Below, in pieces: positions 1-11,189 of a stretch of DNA of 64,000 nt. Both the position numbers and the translations under genes were made by a program. Below the pieces are notes generated by a model, which was given only the letters and a program-made list of their open reading frames with translations, was not told where the DNA came from and ran no database searches. How positions within the stretch are numbered: position 1 is the first letter of the stretch; the number at the start of each line of letters is the position of its first letter. Source of the DNA: Parietaria judaica (taxonomy: Eukaryota; Streptophyta; Magnoliopsida; Rosales; Urticaceae); assembly GCA_954871525.1 (NCBI GenBank), contig OX940868.1:22997056-23061055 (forward strand). Reading direction: 5' to 3'.

Positions 1-2318
1 CCGAATCAACGGTAATGGATGCCCGAAGTCTAGCGATTTGTGCGTGAATCAATAGGCTAAGGAAAGTTCTTCGATAGGGTACTCGTGCGCCGAATCAACG
101 ATTAAGATCGACTATTCCGCTGCATAATTTCTTCAATACAAAATCATTTTGTAATATATGCGCAAAGACCCAAGGTTTGAAAAGTCATCACGACCAATGG
201 AAAATCGATCATTCGATTTTACTGGTTTAATGATATATAACGGGTTTATCGGCATTATTCTTTCATAAACAATACCGCGGGTCTGAGTTTTATGTCGTGG
301 TTTCACTTATAAAACACAATTTAGTAATATATGACATATAATGACATCATTTATGTTCTTCCTATTACCGGTATATACTTTTGGTACTTATAAAATTTAT
401 AATGGATCGATGATCATCGGCTTTTCTTTTTAGTTTGTTTTTTTGTTTTAATCATTAAACCCTAGAATTTTCATCGGTTCTTCATCAATGATCGACCCAT
501 CACCCATTGTCCCATTCTACATAATTAATAAAGACACGAAAAGTACTCATGTGTAGTGTCCTTTTATGGGCTTTCTTTACGGTGTTTTATCTTTCGGTCT
601 TCAAATCCCTGGTGGTTTATTGTTTATTATACATACTTTAAGAGTTTAGAGTTAAGACTAGCCTTGAGCCTTTTGGGAGAAGAAGTCGTGGTGGTCTAAG
701 AGAGAAAGCGCATGAGGCCTATACTTGGCTTTAAACATGATTATAATTTATGACAGGGATATTTAAAATTTGAATAATGCATATTGCCAAATATATCTGT
801 CTGTGAAAGGCCAGCAAGCTTTACAATAACTCTTTTTGATGAAGACATTTAATGTTTTGCATAAGAGTTACAGAGGACCCATTCCCATTTGTGATTTCAT
901 AAATCGGGCTTTCTCTTTTCTCGGGGAAGATGATCAACACACAAGGCAAGGGCTTTAAATGAGAGCAAGGGCATGGCTAGGGTTTCGGGTTCTGTGACAA
1001 ACATAATTATTGATATTAAAAGACCAATCTTGATTCTTGATCATGATAATATATATAGCAAATATATAAATGAAGCCCTAGAGATGTGTGGAAGGAGAGG
1101 AAGGAATAGGCGTGGGAAAAATAGATTGAAAGAAAATTAGGAAAAGTAAGCAAAAAAGAGAGAAATTTAGGAAAGGACAAAGGTGGTAAGAAGCGGCAAA
1201 GTCTGCTCACTGAAATGGTTTTTACTGACTTAAATACGTATCTGTCTCTGCGTTAGCCGAGGGAGATTGAGTCGTCAAATCACTCTACTTTTTCTTTTAT
1301 ATTTAAATACTACTTTTCCATTTTCATGAATTCGCTTTACGTACATTATTACATGTTCATGTATGTATATATATCTCATTACTCATTTACACAAATCTAA
1401 GATCACTAGGATCATGTTGTGATTATATATAGTGCTAGAGATTATTAAGATGATATCGTTTAAGTTTGAACCAATTAATCTTCTTGCACTTTTACTTCAT
1501 ATTTTTAAGTATTCAATTACCTTGCAGTATTACTAGTGAATGTACTTTATTTATATATAAAAAAATATTATTACAATTTTTAGTTATATATACTTGATGA
1601 TCATTAAAAAATCTGAAATCATGATCTATTTAGTGGTGTTCTTTCTGGTCATGTTCCTTGTAAAAACATTTTCTTGTAACTGTAAGCACATATGTCCAAT
1701 GCATAGTTTTAGTTTGACTGAGTAAAAATTACAACTTCTTCTCTTACTCAGTCCATAATTTAGTAGAACACTTTGGTTAGCTTTTCTGAAGCAGTTACTA
1801 GTAGTAGTACTAGTGCTTTATCTTAAAAAATATTATATTTGTTTATCATAAAACTAAAAAAGATATCACATGATTACATTGGATGAATTTATAATTCAAT
1901 TATAGGTATTCGTCTCCTGAAGCTGTTTTTTTTTTTAAAGAACTCCTGAAGCTGTTTGAATCATCAACATTTGATGGGATTGTTGTGTGATTATAAGCAA
2001 ACTGAAGATGAGTTAGATGATGCCTTTTTCTGTTCCTTATATATTTATACATGATTAGGCTATAATGGTGCCTTGTTCGGGATTGGGGTCCAGAGAGAGA
2101 GAGTGATATTAGAGAAGGCTTATTGTCCGGGAGGTTTAAGCGAGAGGCGTGTTTTCAGGCTGTGTTTTGGGGTTCGGAAATTGATGCACTACAATACAAA
2201 CTTAATGAAACATACTACACGACAGAGAGGACCGGCTTTGAATTTGAGAGAGAGAGAGAGGGAGAGAGAGAGAGAACAGGCTCTTTAACTAGTGAAAACA
2301 ACAGGTGAGTGTGTGAAA
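1..2318. other. Upstream region of the YABBY gene, no gene seen
   Basis: AT-rich DNA before the YABBY gene. Only short open frames without family features occur on either strand. The stretch between about 1080 and 1200 is purine-rich on the + strand and gives a low-complexity frame on the - strand that I do not believe. Distal promoter elements of the downstream gene probably lie here, but I cannot point to individual sites. Confidence 0.6.
2246..2275. repeat. GA dinucleotide microsatellite
   Basis: A nearly uninterrupted GA run about 535 to 565 bp before the YABBY start codon, next to other purine- and pyrimidine-rich stretches. GA repeats in plant promoters can bind BPC/GAGA-binding proteins; that role is inferred here. 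Confidence 0.8.
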
Positions 2319-2319
2319 G

Positions 2320-2328
2320 CTATATATC
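2320..2328 (+). promoter_or_regulatory. Probable TATA box of the YABBY gene
   Basis: A ctatatatc string is followed about 30 bp downstream by a CT-rich stretch typical of plant transcription starts and 5' leaders. This would give a 5' UTR of roughly 450 nt before the ATG at 2810. Position is inferred; no transcript evidence is available. Confidence 0.45.
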
Positions 2329-2809
2329 ACTCCCATGCACACGTCCCTTTCTCGCTCCTCTCCCCCACATCTGCCGCCTCTCTCTCTCCTCTCATCTCCC
2401 ACAACACACCTTGCATCGGGAATGCCAACCCCACATTTACATATACTTATACATATACATATATATGCTTGCATGCATGTCATGGCCATGTCACTCATCA
2501 ACATCATCATCATCAACCTATATTAATGAGCATCACCAATTATAAGTAATAAGCAAGAGAGAGAGTCTCTCAAAAACCTACTAGACCAAATAGATCACCC
2601 CATATTGTCTCTCTCTCACAAAGCCAAAGAAGAAAGAAGAAAGAAAGAAAGAAAGAAAAGCAGATCCAAGGTGGTGGTTAAGCTGTCACTCCATCAATCA
2701 ATCAATCAGTCAAGCAAGACCAATCATCGACCAGTCGGAAGGAAGGGAAAAGAGAGAATCAAACCCTACAAAAAAGAAAAGAGGAATCAAACCCTAGGAG
2801 AGAGATATC

Positions 2810-4465
2810 ATGTCATCCTCTAATCCTGCTTCGACGTTGTCGCTGGACCACCTCCCTCCTTCCGAGCAGCTCTGTTATGTCCATTGCACCATTTGCGACA
2901 CTGTCCTCGCGGTACTACTTATATACCATCACCTCACACAAACCCTAGAACAAACAGACCAACTCTTTACTTTATACATACTATGCTCAATTTACAAGCT
3001 TCTAGGGTTTGCTTCTTAATTAACAGGTGAGTGTTCCGTGCTCGAGTTTGTTCAAGACCGTCACCGTCCGCTGCGGCCACTGCACCAACCTCCTGCCGGT
3101 GAACATGCGCGCTTTGCTTTTGCCCTCTGCCAATCAGTTCCATCTCGGTCACTCTTTCTTCAACCCTCACAATCTTCTGGTATATATGTTACAGTTTATA
3201 ATGTGGATCCTCAATTTTGTACTAATTTTGTGGATGTCCTATTTATAAGAATGATCATCATGAATTAGGTTATTTCTTTTCTTCTTTTCAGGACGATATG
3301 CCAAACCCAGCGCCGAATTTTCTGATGAACCAAGCGAATTGCATGAGTGAGTTTGCTCATCATGGACCCCCAAGAGGAGTTTCTCACCATGATGAACTAA
3401 TCTCAAGGCCACCAGTTAACAGACGTATGATTATTTAATTAATTTTTTCTTCTAATTAGTACTATTTAGGACAATGTTCATCTCCTAACAACCTCTCACA
3501 TTTTGCATATACTAGGCCATCTAAACTAGTATGTCGTTTCTGTTCATCTTTGCCCTTAAATCAGAATACAATTAAACATGCATCTACAATAATGTACTAA
3601 CTTCTCTTTCTCTTGTTTGAGCACAATTCAAGAGAAACGATGTTTGAATTGAAGGACTACTTGTTAAGTGCGAAATTTTTTACATCCTCTCGGTAAAGTG
3701 GTTTCTTATTGAATCACTAGCTACTAGAGAAACTTTGCATGTCCCTCTGATTTTTCTCCAAGGAAGAAACCCTAATTCTCTTACTTTGTTTTATAGGGAG
3801 TTAGCTTTTTTAAGTTTAATATGTCGTGACTCGTGGGGTAGTACAATTAAAAAATACGAGTTCAAATGATCGCTAACCCAGCTCGAACCCTAATACTAGT
3901 ACCATATTTTCTCTTCATTTCACTTGTTAAGATTGGTCTATTACTTTGTTAGCTATAACTTTATTAGCTTAAAGATGTAACAGAAAAAAGATTATAATTG
4001 GACATATTTCTTGGAATTGTTATCTGTCAAGAAGAGGAGGAGGCTTGTGACATGTTATCTGATCACCAGAGAAAGAGATATGTTCAAACTGAGGGACCAT
4101 CTTCTTTACATACATTGATCTTCCATGTACAAAGAAATACACATATACAAACAACTGTAGTGATACAAATACATAGAAAAGATGATATTGAATTGACAGT
4201 ACTAAGAAGAGAGATAGAGAAAGAGATAATGGGTGTGGGGTTAGGGTTGCAGAGTGACACAAAAAGTTAGCTGTGAAAATATTTATTTTTATTTTGTAAT
4301 AATTAAGTTTTTGATAAAGTTAAACGTGTCTAAAAGTGTGTCTCTGTAACATTATGTTGTCCAGCTCCGGAGAAGAGACAGCGAGTGCCCTCGGCATACA
4401 ACCGCTTCATCAAGTGAGTACAATTTGTGATCCATATAATTTTCTATAAATGGTACAACGAATAA

Positions 4466-4499
<34 letters not shown>

Positions 4500-5365
4500 A
4501 TTAATATATTATAGTTTATGTGTGGTTGTAATGATGATCATATAATGTGGTTGCAGGGACGAAATCCAACGCATCAAGTCAGTGAATCCTGATATTTCCC
4601 ACAGAGAAGCCTTCAGTGCAGCTGCTAAGAATGTAACAATAGACAATCTTCTCATCTTTCCTTAACCCTAATAAGTTTTTAGTGGTCTCTTAATTACTAA
4701 ATTAGGGTTTCACCGTTCCTCATTGGCCAAAAAAGAAGTAGAATTAAGAAGTTTGATTGATCGAACTTGGTCGATTATTAAGGCTTCACTTTCTCAGACC
4801 CAAAAAAAAAATGAATTAAGAAGTTTGCTGATATTTTATTAGGGTTTCTCATAGACAAAAAAAAGGATGTGGGATTAAGCAGTTTAACTTTGATTCATTT
4901 GAGCTTAGATCGTTTTTTAGGGTTTCACTGTTTCTTATAATAAGCCAAAAGATGTGGAATCAATAAGTTTGATTAATCTTGAACTAGATGGTTTGATTAT
5001 TACAATATATATATATATACATTGATGAGAAGTGGGACCTTTGAAATGTGTAACATAACATGTTATTGTCTCTTTCAGTGGGCTCACTTCCCACACATCC
5101 ACTTTGGTCTCATGCCTGATCAGACTGTCAAGAAGACAAATGTTCGCCAACAGGTTCTTCATACATGCATATATATATATATACATATATACATACACAC
5201 AAATTATTCAAATCTATATATACTGTACAACGATTTCAAAATCATAAGCATAAACAAGTTCCTTAATACATCTATTGCTTTTGATAGGAAAGCGAAGATG
5301 TTTTGATGAAAGACGCCGGGTTCTTAGCGGCGGCGGCAAATCACGTGGGCGTTACACCATACTAA
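2810..5365 (+). CDS. YABBY transcription factor, FIL/YAB1 type
   Basis: Nuclear DNA-binding protein that, in this family, specifies abaxial identity in leaves and floral organs. Exons by splice sites and reading frame: 2810-2911, 3027-3179, 3292-3424, 4365-4413, 4557-4632, 5079-5153, 5288-5365; together 221 aa. The N-terminal C2C2 zinc finger uses Cys26, Cys29, Cys50 and Cys53. The helix-loop-helix YABBY domain runs from about residue 130 to 184 and contains [15 protein letters not shown] and [16 protein letters not shown]. The protein ends in NHVGVTPY, as FIL and YAB3 proteins do. The seven-exon structure, length and C-terminus favour the FIL/YAB3 subclade over YAB2, YAB5, CRC or INO. The ATG at 2810 gives [14 protein letters not shown], matching the usual family start. 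A TA microsatellite lies in intron 4. No defect is visible. Confidence 0.95.
4469..4498. repeat. TA microsatellite in YABBY intron 4
   Basis: About 15 TA units between exons 4 and 5. Likely length-variable; no function implied. Confidence 0.85.
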
Positions 5366-6305
5366 GAATGATGAAGAAATTAACGTTGAAGTCTAATAAG
5401 GCTGTTGTTATGAATATCCGTATGGTAGTTGTGGCTAAGTTTAAATCTAATGTTGATACTTTTGTCTCGTTAATTAAGTAACGTACTACCTACCTTTGTA
5501 TGTTTCAAGACCTTGTCCTTTTTTTTTTTTTGGTATGCTTTCTAAGCTATCTTCTATCACTTGACTCTTCACTAATCTACTTCCATATATGCTAATCACT
5601 TCTTATATTATATAATGTTATGTGTATCATCTAATTGTGCAACATCTCCCTGCCATAAATATATATATATATATATATCAGTATTTTTTTTTTGAAGAAA
5701 TATATCAGTAATTAACATCATGTAAACTTAAAACCCAAGTGAAATAAACATGTATAGTTGATAGAAAGAATTATCTGGTGGTATAAGATAAGCTTCATGT
5801 CGGTAGAGAATCTTGTAATTCAAATCTTGAACCAGTTTATCTCATTCTTTACTATATTTTAGTGATATCTCTGAAAAGGTAATTCATTCATACCACCGAG
5901 AAAATAAATTTCACTTTTTTAGTTGTTTGAAACTTTGTATAAAAGAAATTCAGATTTTTAATTAATTTTCTCTCTATCTTATTTTACGTATATGTGATGG
6001 CCAACATACTTATTAATTTGCGGCCGGTCTAATAAAAAAACCCTAAACCAAATAGGTTATTTCTAATTACATTAATACTTCGGTTTATAATCTTAATTAT
6101 ATATGCATGTATGCTGTTAAGAATAAATGTTTGTAAGTTGAATCTATCCCGACTAAGTGATATCTAGATTAGTATAGAAACATCAATATTTTAGTCCAAT
6201 TTTAGTTGAAAGAATGCCTGGAAATTGTATCAGTATACTATATCATTTTAGACTTAATAAATACAGTATAAACAAAGATAATGCGTTGATTTACTCCATA
6301 TACAC
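5366..6305. other. 3' flank of YABBY, no gene
   Basis: AT-rich DNA with a TA run near 5658-5680. The stretch from about 5765 to 5860 faintly resembles a tRNA-derived SINE: a box-A-like tctggtggtataag and a box-B-like gtaattcaaatc about 45 bp later. It lacks a clear tail or target-site duplication, so I do not call it an element. Confidence 0.5.
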
Positions 6306-6893
6306 TAGGGGTGAGCATGGGTTGGGTTGGGCCGGTTCGATGCTTTTTATGGACCCGATCCGATTACTTCGGGTTAAAAAAAAAAGCCTGATCCGACCCA
6401 AACTTTTTTAATGCCCAAACCAAACCGACCCGATAAAAATCGGGTTGGGTTGGTTTTGGTCGCTATGGCCCGATTATTCAAAATTTACTATTATATAACA
6501 AAAAATATTATGAAAAATATGCATCAATGTAACTCAAAATTCAAGTAAAAATATCTCAAACAAATTTAATCAAACAAACATACACCAAACAATATAAAAC
6601 ATGAAAATGAGAGATTGAAAGGTCTTTGAATGTAAATAAAATTGAGAATGAGAAGTTTTAAAACACTAAAGATTGCACTACTTGAAATAAATATTAATAT
6701 GAAATATATATTAATTATATTGCTCGGGTCGGAGACCCCGACCCGACCCGACCCAAGGTTTTGGACTCGATCCCGACCCGAATGATAATCGGATCTGGCC
6801 CGATCCGACCCAATTTTGAGCGGGTTAGATTGGGGTCGGGTCCTTAACGGATTGGGTTGGGCCATCGGGTTGGGTCTAAAATGCTCACCCCTA
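6306..6893. mobile_element. Non-autonomous hAT-like element (TAGGGGTGAGCA ends)
   Basis: 588 bp bounded by perfect 12-bp inverted termini, TAGGGGTGAGCA at the left and TGCTCACCCCTA at the right. It is flanked by an exact 8-bp target-site duplication, atatacac, at 6298-6305 and 6894-6901. Inside the ends are many repeats of cgggttgggt- and gacccgaccc-type words, which make subterminal inverted repeats. An 8-bp duplication plus a T/CAGGG-type terminus is the hAT signature. The element holds no transposase; a frame across it is repeat-encoded only. Confidence 0.88.
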
Positions 6894-7070
6894 ATATACA
6901 CCCACGCATTCATTAGTTGGAAATTTCAAGGAAAAATCAGATCTCTCATATATTGATATTTGTTAAATAAAGTGTGATATTCACTAATTGTAATTAAGGA
7001 ATCAAGAGAGATTGGGACAAGAATGTTTTGGTAATTAAGAGATTGAATAAAATACAAATCTTAAAAAAAT

Positions 7071-7213
7071 CCCAAGCTTGTTTGACCCAGTGGTAACTCC
7101 ATTACACACCTCTGCAAGAGGTCATTGATTCAAACCCCATTGGACGCAAATGCGTACCCCCTTTACATATCGTAAACTTGGTCAATAAAATCACCTGTTC
7201 GTACACTAAATAC
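7071..7213 (+). mobile_element. tRNA-derived SINE, copy 1
   Basis: Contains a Pol III box A-like gacccagtggtaactcc near 7083 and a box B-like gattcaaacccc near 7126, spaced as in a tRNA. A shared 3' body follows, with ccctttacatatcgtaaact. A clearly homologous copy lies at 57203-57342 in this window. It may have aaatacaa target-site duplications near 7052 and 7207, but those are AT-rich and uncertain. Confidence 0.75.
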
Positions 7214-7920
7214 AATTGCGAGAGTGCATTGTAACTTTGACTAATAATGCTACACCCATTGAAAAATACAAATCAATATGACCAAAAAAAAAAAAACACA
7301 CACACACCCACACATATACCCACACATATACGTAAAAGCCTTCTTTTGATGTTATAACATCGGCTTCATGCTCAACTCTTGAAAGCTCAGAAAGATTCTC
7401 TTGCGTCACTCAGCTGGGAAAGTCTTGTTCTTTTTCACCACTAGAAAATGTCGATTGTCTTCATCTACGATTTTTGCTGAGCAAGATCCAATTGCGTCAA
7501 TCAACTATATACAAACACGCTGTTCTTCTTCATCATTGTGAAACATTGACTGCTATCATAGAATGTTTGAATTATGCAAGATCCGTTGCGTAAATCATCT
7601 ACAAATGTACTGTTTCTTCACCGCAATAATGGATATCATTAGCTTATCGCCTTCGCCGAAAGTTTGTACAGTCGCTCGTTACAAATAGGGTGCAATCAAT
7701 TGGAACCTCGACGATATTGAGTCCCCATATTTTCCATGTATATATCTTCAGCTCATAACTTCTCTTATCGGATAATTACTGTAAATCACTATTTAAGTGA
7801 AAAATATATAAATGGCATGTAATAATACAACATATTCCATAAATAAATAAACTGCATATCATAAATAACAAGTTAAACGACAATGTATGCTTTATGGGAT
7901 GATCTGATGACCATCTTGCT
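7214..7920. other. Gene-free spacer
   Basis: No recognisable gene. The segment from 7370 to 7720 is slightly less AT-rich and repeats words like caagatcc-attgcgtcaatca and atccgttgcgtaaatcat. This suggests an old duplication or degraded element. Confidence 0.4.
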
Positions 7921-8503
7921 CAGGAGCGGAGAAAGGGGGCGGAGCGGGGGCAGCCGCTCCCACTTGGTCCGACACGTTATTTTTATTTTTATTTATACAT
8001 ATTATTATAATTTTATATATAAATAATAAACATAACTCTTATAGACCAAATATCACTGTTGTGTAGTGGAATTTTGTTACTCTTAAAGTTCTTTTCCAAG
8101 TTATAGCCCAAGGTTCAAGTCCAAAACCCACTATATTTTTTAATTTTTTTAGCAACATTTTTTATGATTATAATTTGTATTTCATGCTATTTTTTTTTTT
8201 ACTTTATTATAGGTATACTAAAACTTTTACAGCTTACAAAGCTAGAGAATAAAAACCCCAATCAATTTAAGACGCGCAAAGTTTTAAATTTTAAAAAAAA
8301 AAATCTATTAATATTTTGAGAACGTAACATGTAGATTTCCAATCATTTAGAGATCCTAATGAATTATTTTCATGAACCGAAAGTTCATAAAAAATAGTTA
8401 TAGTGCAATGTATAATAGTAGTTTCATTATCTCGTTTTACTATGAATTTTGTAGCCAAACTAATTTTCGCCCCTTCTTAGTCAGAGTTCTGACTCCGCCC
8501 CTG
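7921..8503. mobile_element. Non-autonomous hAT-like element (CAGGAGCGGA ends)
   Basis: 583 bp with imperfect inverted termini: caggagcggag at the left and ctccgcccctg at the right. It is flanked by an exact 8-bp duplication, atcttgct, at 7913-7920 and 8504-8511. The interior is AT-rich and non-coding. The ends are related to those of the element at 35754-36784. Confidence 0.88.
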
Positions 8504-8511
8504 ATCTTGCT

Positions 8512-9273
8512 TGTCGTGACGTTATATATAGTCTAAAATTGAAAATTAATTAAGTAAATAATATAAAGTATAATTAAATATTGGTACATAGATAAAGTTT
8601 GTCCCGTAACTTTCTAACAAGTACACGAAGCTAAGACATAAGAAAGTACACAGTGTGACACAATATTAATTAAACTTTGTTATTGATCACAAAAATAGAA
8701 ACATCCAAGCTGAAGAAACATGGGGTGTGAATATGACTCAACGTTCTATAATTGCGAAAAATATAGCAATTCGGTAGAAGTACTTATTCTCTCTTTGCTC
8801 AAATTTAGTGCCTATTGCAGTGCAAAAAGAGTTTGCATTAATAGACTTATGGGATCAATATAATATATGATAAATGAAGGAAATGCCCATTTGTAACACA
8901 ACGTTTCAGAGAAATGCCCATTTGACTTTTTGGTAAAAATAACTACCAACAAAATAAATTGAAGGCCAAAATACCCTCTTAATTTTCTGGCGTATTTTTT
9001 TAAAGAGTTGTAAATAAATGACGTGTTTTATTAAAATAATTAAATTTAAAAAAAAAACATTCTATATAAAATCGTCAATTTGAATATAAACAGTTTTTAT
9101 CCTAAATTGTAGCAAATATAACTACTCTAATTATCCATCATTTATTTAAATATAATAAAAATCCCTACTATTCAGCATTTTAAACGATTAAGTTTTAGAT
9201 TAAATAAATTTCAAAATTAATTCAAATATAATAACTATATTACGCCTTTTTTTTGCCAAAGCATTCAACAATC
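8512..9273. other. Gene-free AT-rich spacer
   Basis: No gene. The segment from 8877 to 8990 has two copies of gaaatgcccatttg about 35 bp apart, followed by text of the type often seen at ends of degraded DNA transposons. I cannot delimit an element. Confidence 0.4.
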
Positions 9274-9706
9274 TGGTTCAATATTACGTACATAATCATT
9301 TTACAAATTAAATATGATAAAGCATATCCTATATCGTAATAATAAGCAATTAAATATGGTAATTCAATTTACAAAGTTTTCTAATCTCAGTTTCAATCCT
9401 CACTTGTAATTTAATGAACATTCAACTAACCGTATATATATATTTACCAATTAATAGAATTACAAAAATAAAACACAACCATGAAATCCCATGCCCATCT
9501 TCAAACATGCAAATGTCATAATCGAAACATTGGTTCAATATTACGTACATAATCATTTTACAAATTAAATATGGTAAATCATATCCTATATCGTAATAAT
9601 AAGCAATTAAATATGGTAAATCAATTTACAAAGTTTTCTAATCTCAATTTCAATCCTCACTTGTAATTTAATGAACATTCAACTAAACCATATATATATA
9701 TACCAA
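9274..9706. repeat. Direct duplication, 257-bp period
   Basis: A segment starting with tggttcaatattacgtac at 9274 recurs at 9531. The match continues for about 175 bp with only a few substitutions and small length changes. The copies are separated by about 80 bp of unrelated sequence. No coding content. It is probably a tandem or local duplication. Confidence 0.85.
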
Positions 9707-10287
9707 TTATTATTAGTACCGACAACCCATAAGGCCAGCTTAGGACTTTCAATGTTCAACAAAATTCATATCGAGCCATCTTGGCAGATCTCTAGGGAGA
9801 ATTAGCTTGTAGTAAAACTCTAAACATTCATGAGACTTAATTTCAAGTTTACTGAAAGGGTTCGACATTGTTATGTCGAGGGTAAAACTATCGTCTTTCA
9901 CCATAATAAGCCAATCAAGATGGTAATACGCAGCCTAAATACACTTTCTTATGTAGCCCCTGCGATCAAATTTATAAGATTTGTGAACACCGCCTGTAAA
10001 AAGTCAACAACGCAATTTGATTCCACGTAAAATGACGACTCCCTATTTCAATTATCGTTCTTTGGATCGTCTCTGGTGGTGAATGCTTTAATTGGAATTG
10101 ATGATTACATAGCATTTTTGGAGTTTCTAGAGAATAGTCGGGCAAAGGAAAGATCGTTCGTAGGCCATGCAGATGATTCGCTTATTGTTTATGTGAACTT
10201 CTCCCTTCACATGGATAAACCTTAATTTGTTGAATTGACTCTATTAATATGATTGTTTCTTATATATTTGATTATTCGTATGACACG

Positions 10288-11185
10288 TGACAATTTGGTA
10301 TTTGTTTTAATGTTTGGTTATATGTTACAGTTTGTTGTTTTATATATAATGTTATATCTTAAAGTTTGTTTTATCTTATATTTTTGTTTATTTATGTGTT
10401 ATAACATCATATTTGTATTTGGCATGTGGCAGCTTTGTGGATGACATTATTGATGTTTTTGATGATTATTTTATGCAACTATGGATAATAGAATAAAAAT
10501 TTTGTATGCGTAACAACCATCAAAGACAATTGATACAATTGGTAGAAGAGTTGGAAAAATTTAATCCAACGGGGTATAAAGAGGTTTTTAACTATAAGCA
10601 CTCATCATTGAGATATGTGATAGAAATAGACTTCGGTGTCCTTAAAACCCGTTTTCCGATTATCAAAAACATGTCAAGCTATACTCTAGAGAAGTAGGGT
10701 AACATCGTCTTGGTATGATATATCTTACTTAATTTAAACAAAGAATATTCCACCGAAGACAATCTATTTGCGATATAGGGCCTGGATACACCAATAAAAG
10801 AGATTGATCCAGAAGCACCGGGTCTTGATAATTAACCAGAAACATAAAATGATTAAGTGGGACCATCAATAACAGCGGCTGCTAAACGAGCTTGGGAGGA
10901 CTACAGAGTTACTCTTTCATTTTCAATGTCTGGTAGGCTATGAATGAGTATTTACTTAGGAATATATATCAATTGAACACTATGATTTGGAGGTTAACGA
11001 TGTAATAAAACGGGTCATAGCGGTTGCTTGCTCCAGAGACTCCTCCAAAACGAGACAGTTTGTTGTTTGTTTTAATATTATGTTATATGTTATAGTTTGT
11101 TGTTTTATATATTATGTTTTGTGTAACAATTTATTTTATGTTATATATTTGTTTGTTTATGTGTTATAGCATCATATTTGTGTTT
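10288..11185. repeat. Pair of diverged direct repeats around a transposase remnant
   Basis: A T-rich segment at about 10288-10420 (tatatgttacagtttgttgttttata, then tttatgtgttataacatcatatttg) has a diverged copy at about 11052-11185 in the same orientation. The Harbinger-like remnant lies between them. They could be parts of one decayed element or a local duplication. Confidence 0.6.
10500..10940 (+). pseudogene. Decayed PIF/Harbinger-type transposase fragment
   Basis: The frame at 10506-10697 includes EVFNYKHSSLRYVIEIDFGV and LKTRFPIIKNMSSYTLEK. These match the conserved tail of the HARBI1-type DDE transposase (pattern: elFNyrHssLRnviErtFGvlK.RFpil). Further on, an AAKRAWEDYRVTLSF-like string near 10880-10920 fits the C-terminus. 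Stop codons and frameshifts lie between these pieces, and the catalytic front part is missing. It is non-functional. Family assignment is by remembered motif similarity. Confidence 0.7.
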
Positions 11186-11189
11186 TATG

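Noticed and set aside
1016..1210. A 64-codon minus frame upstream of YABBY
   Set aside because: Low-complexity Phe/Ser/Leu text from a purine-rich plus strand; no family features.
5765..5860. SINE-like segment after the YABBY gene
   Set aside because: Box-like words are present but too degenerate, with no homologous copy in the window and no target duplication.
7080..7140. A possible tRNA gene
   Set aside because: Box A and box B words are present, but no cloverleaf with acceptor stem can be formed; a SINE explains the sequence.
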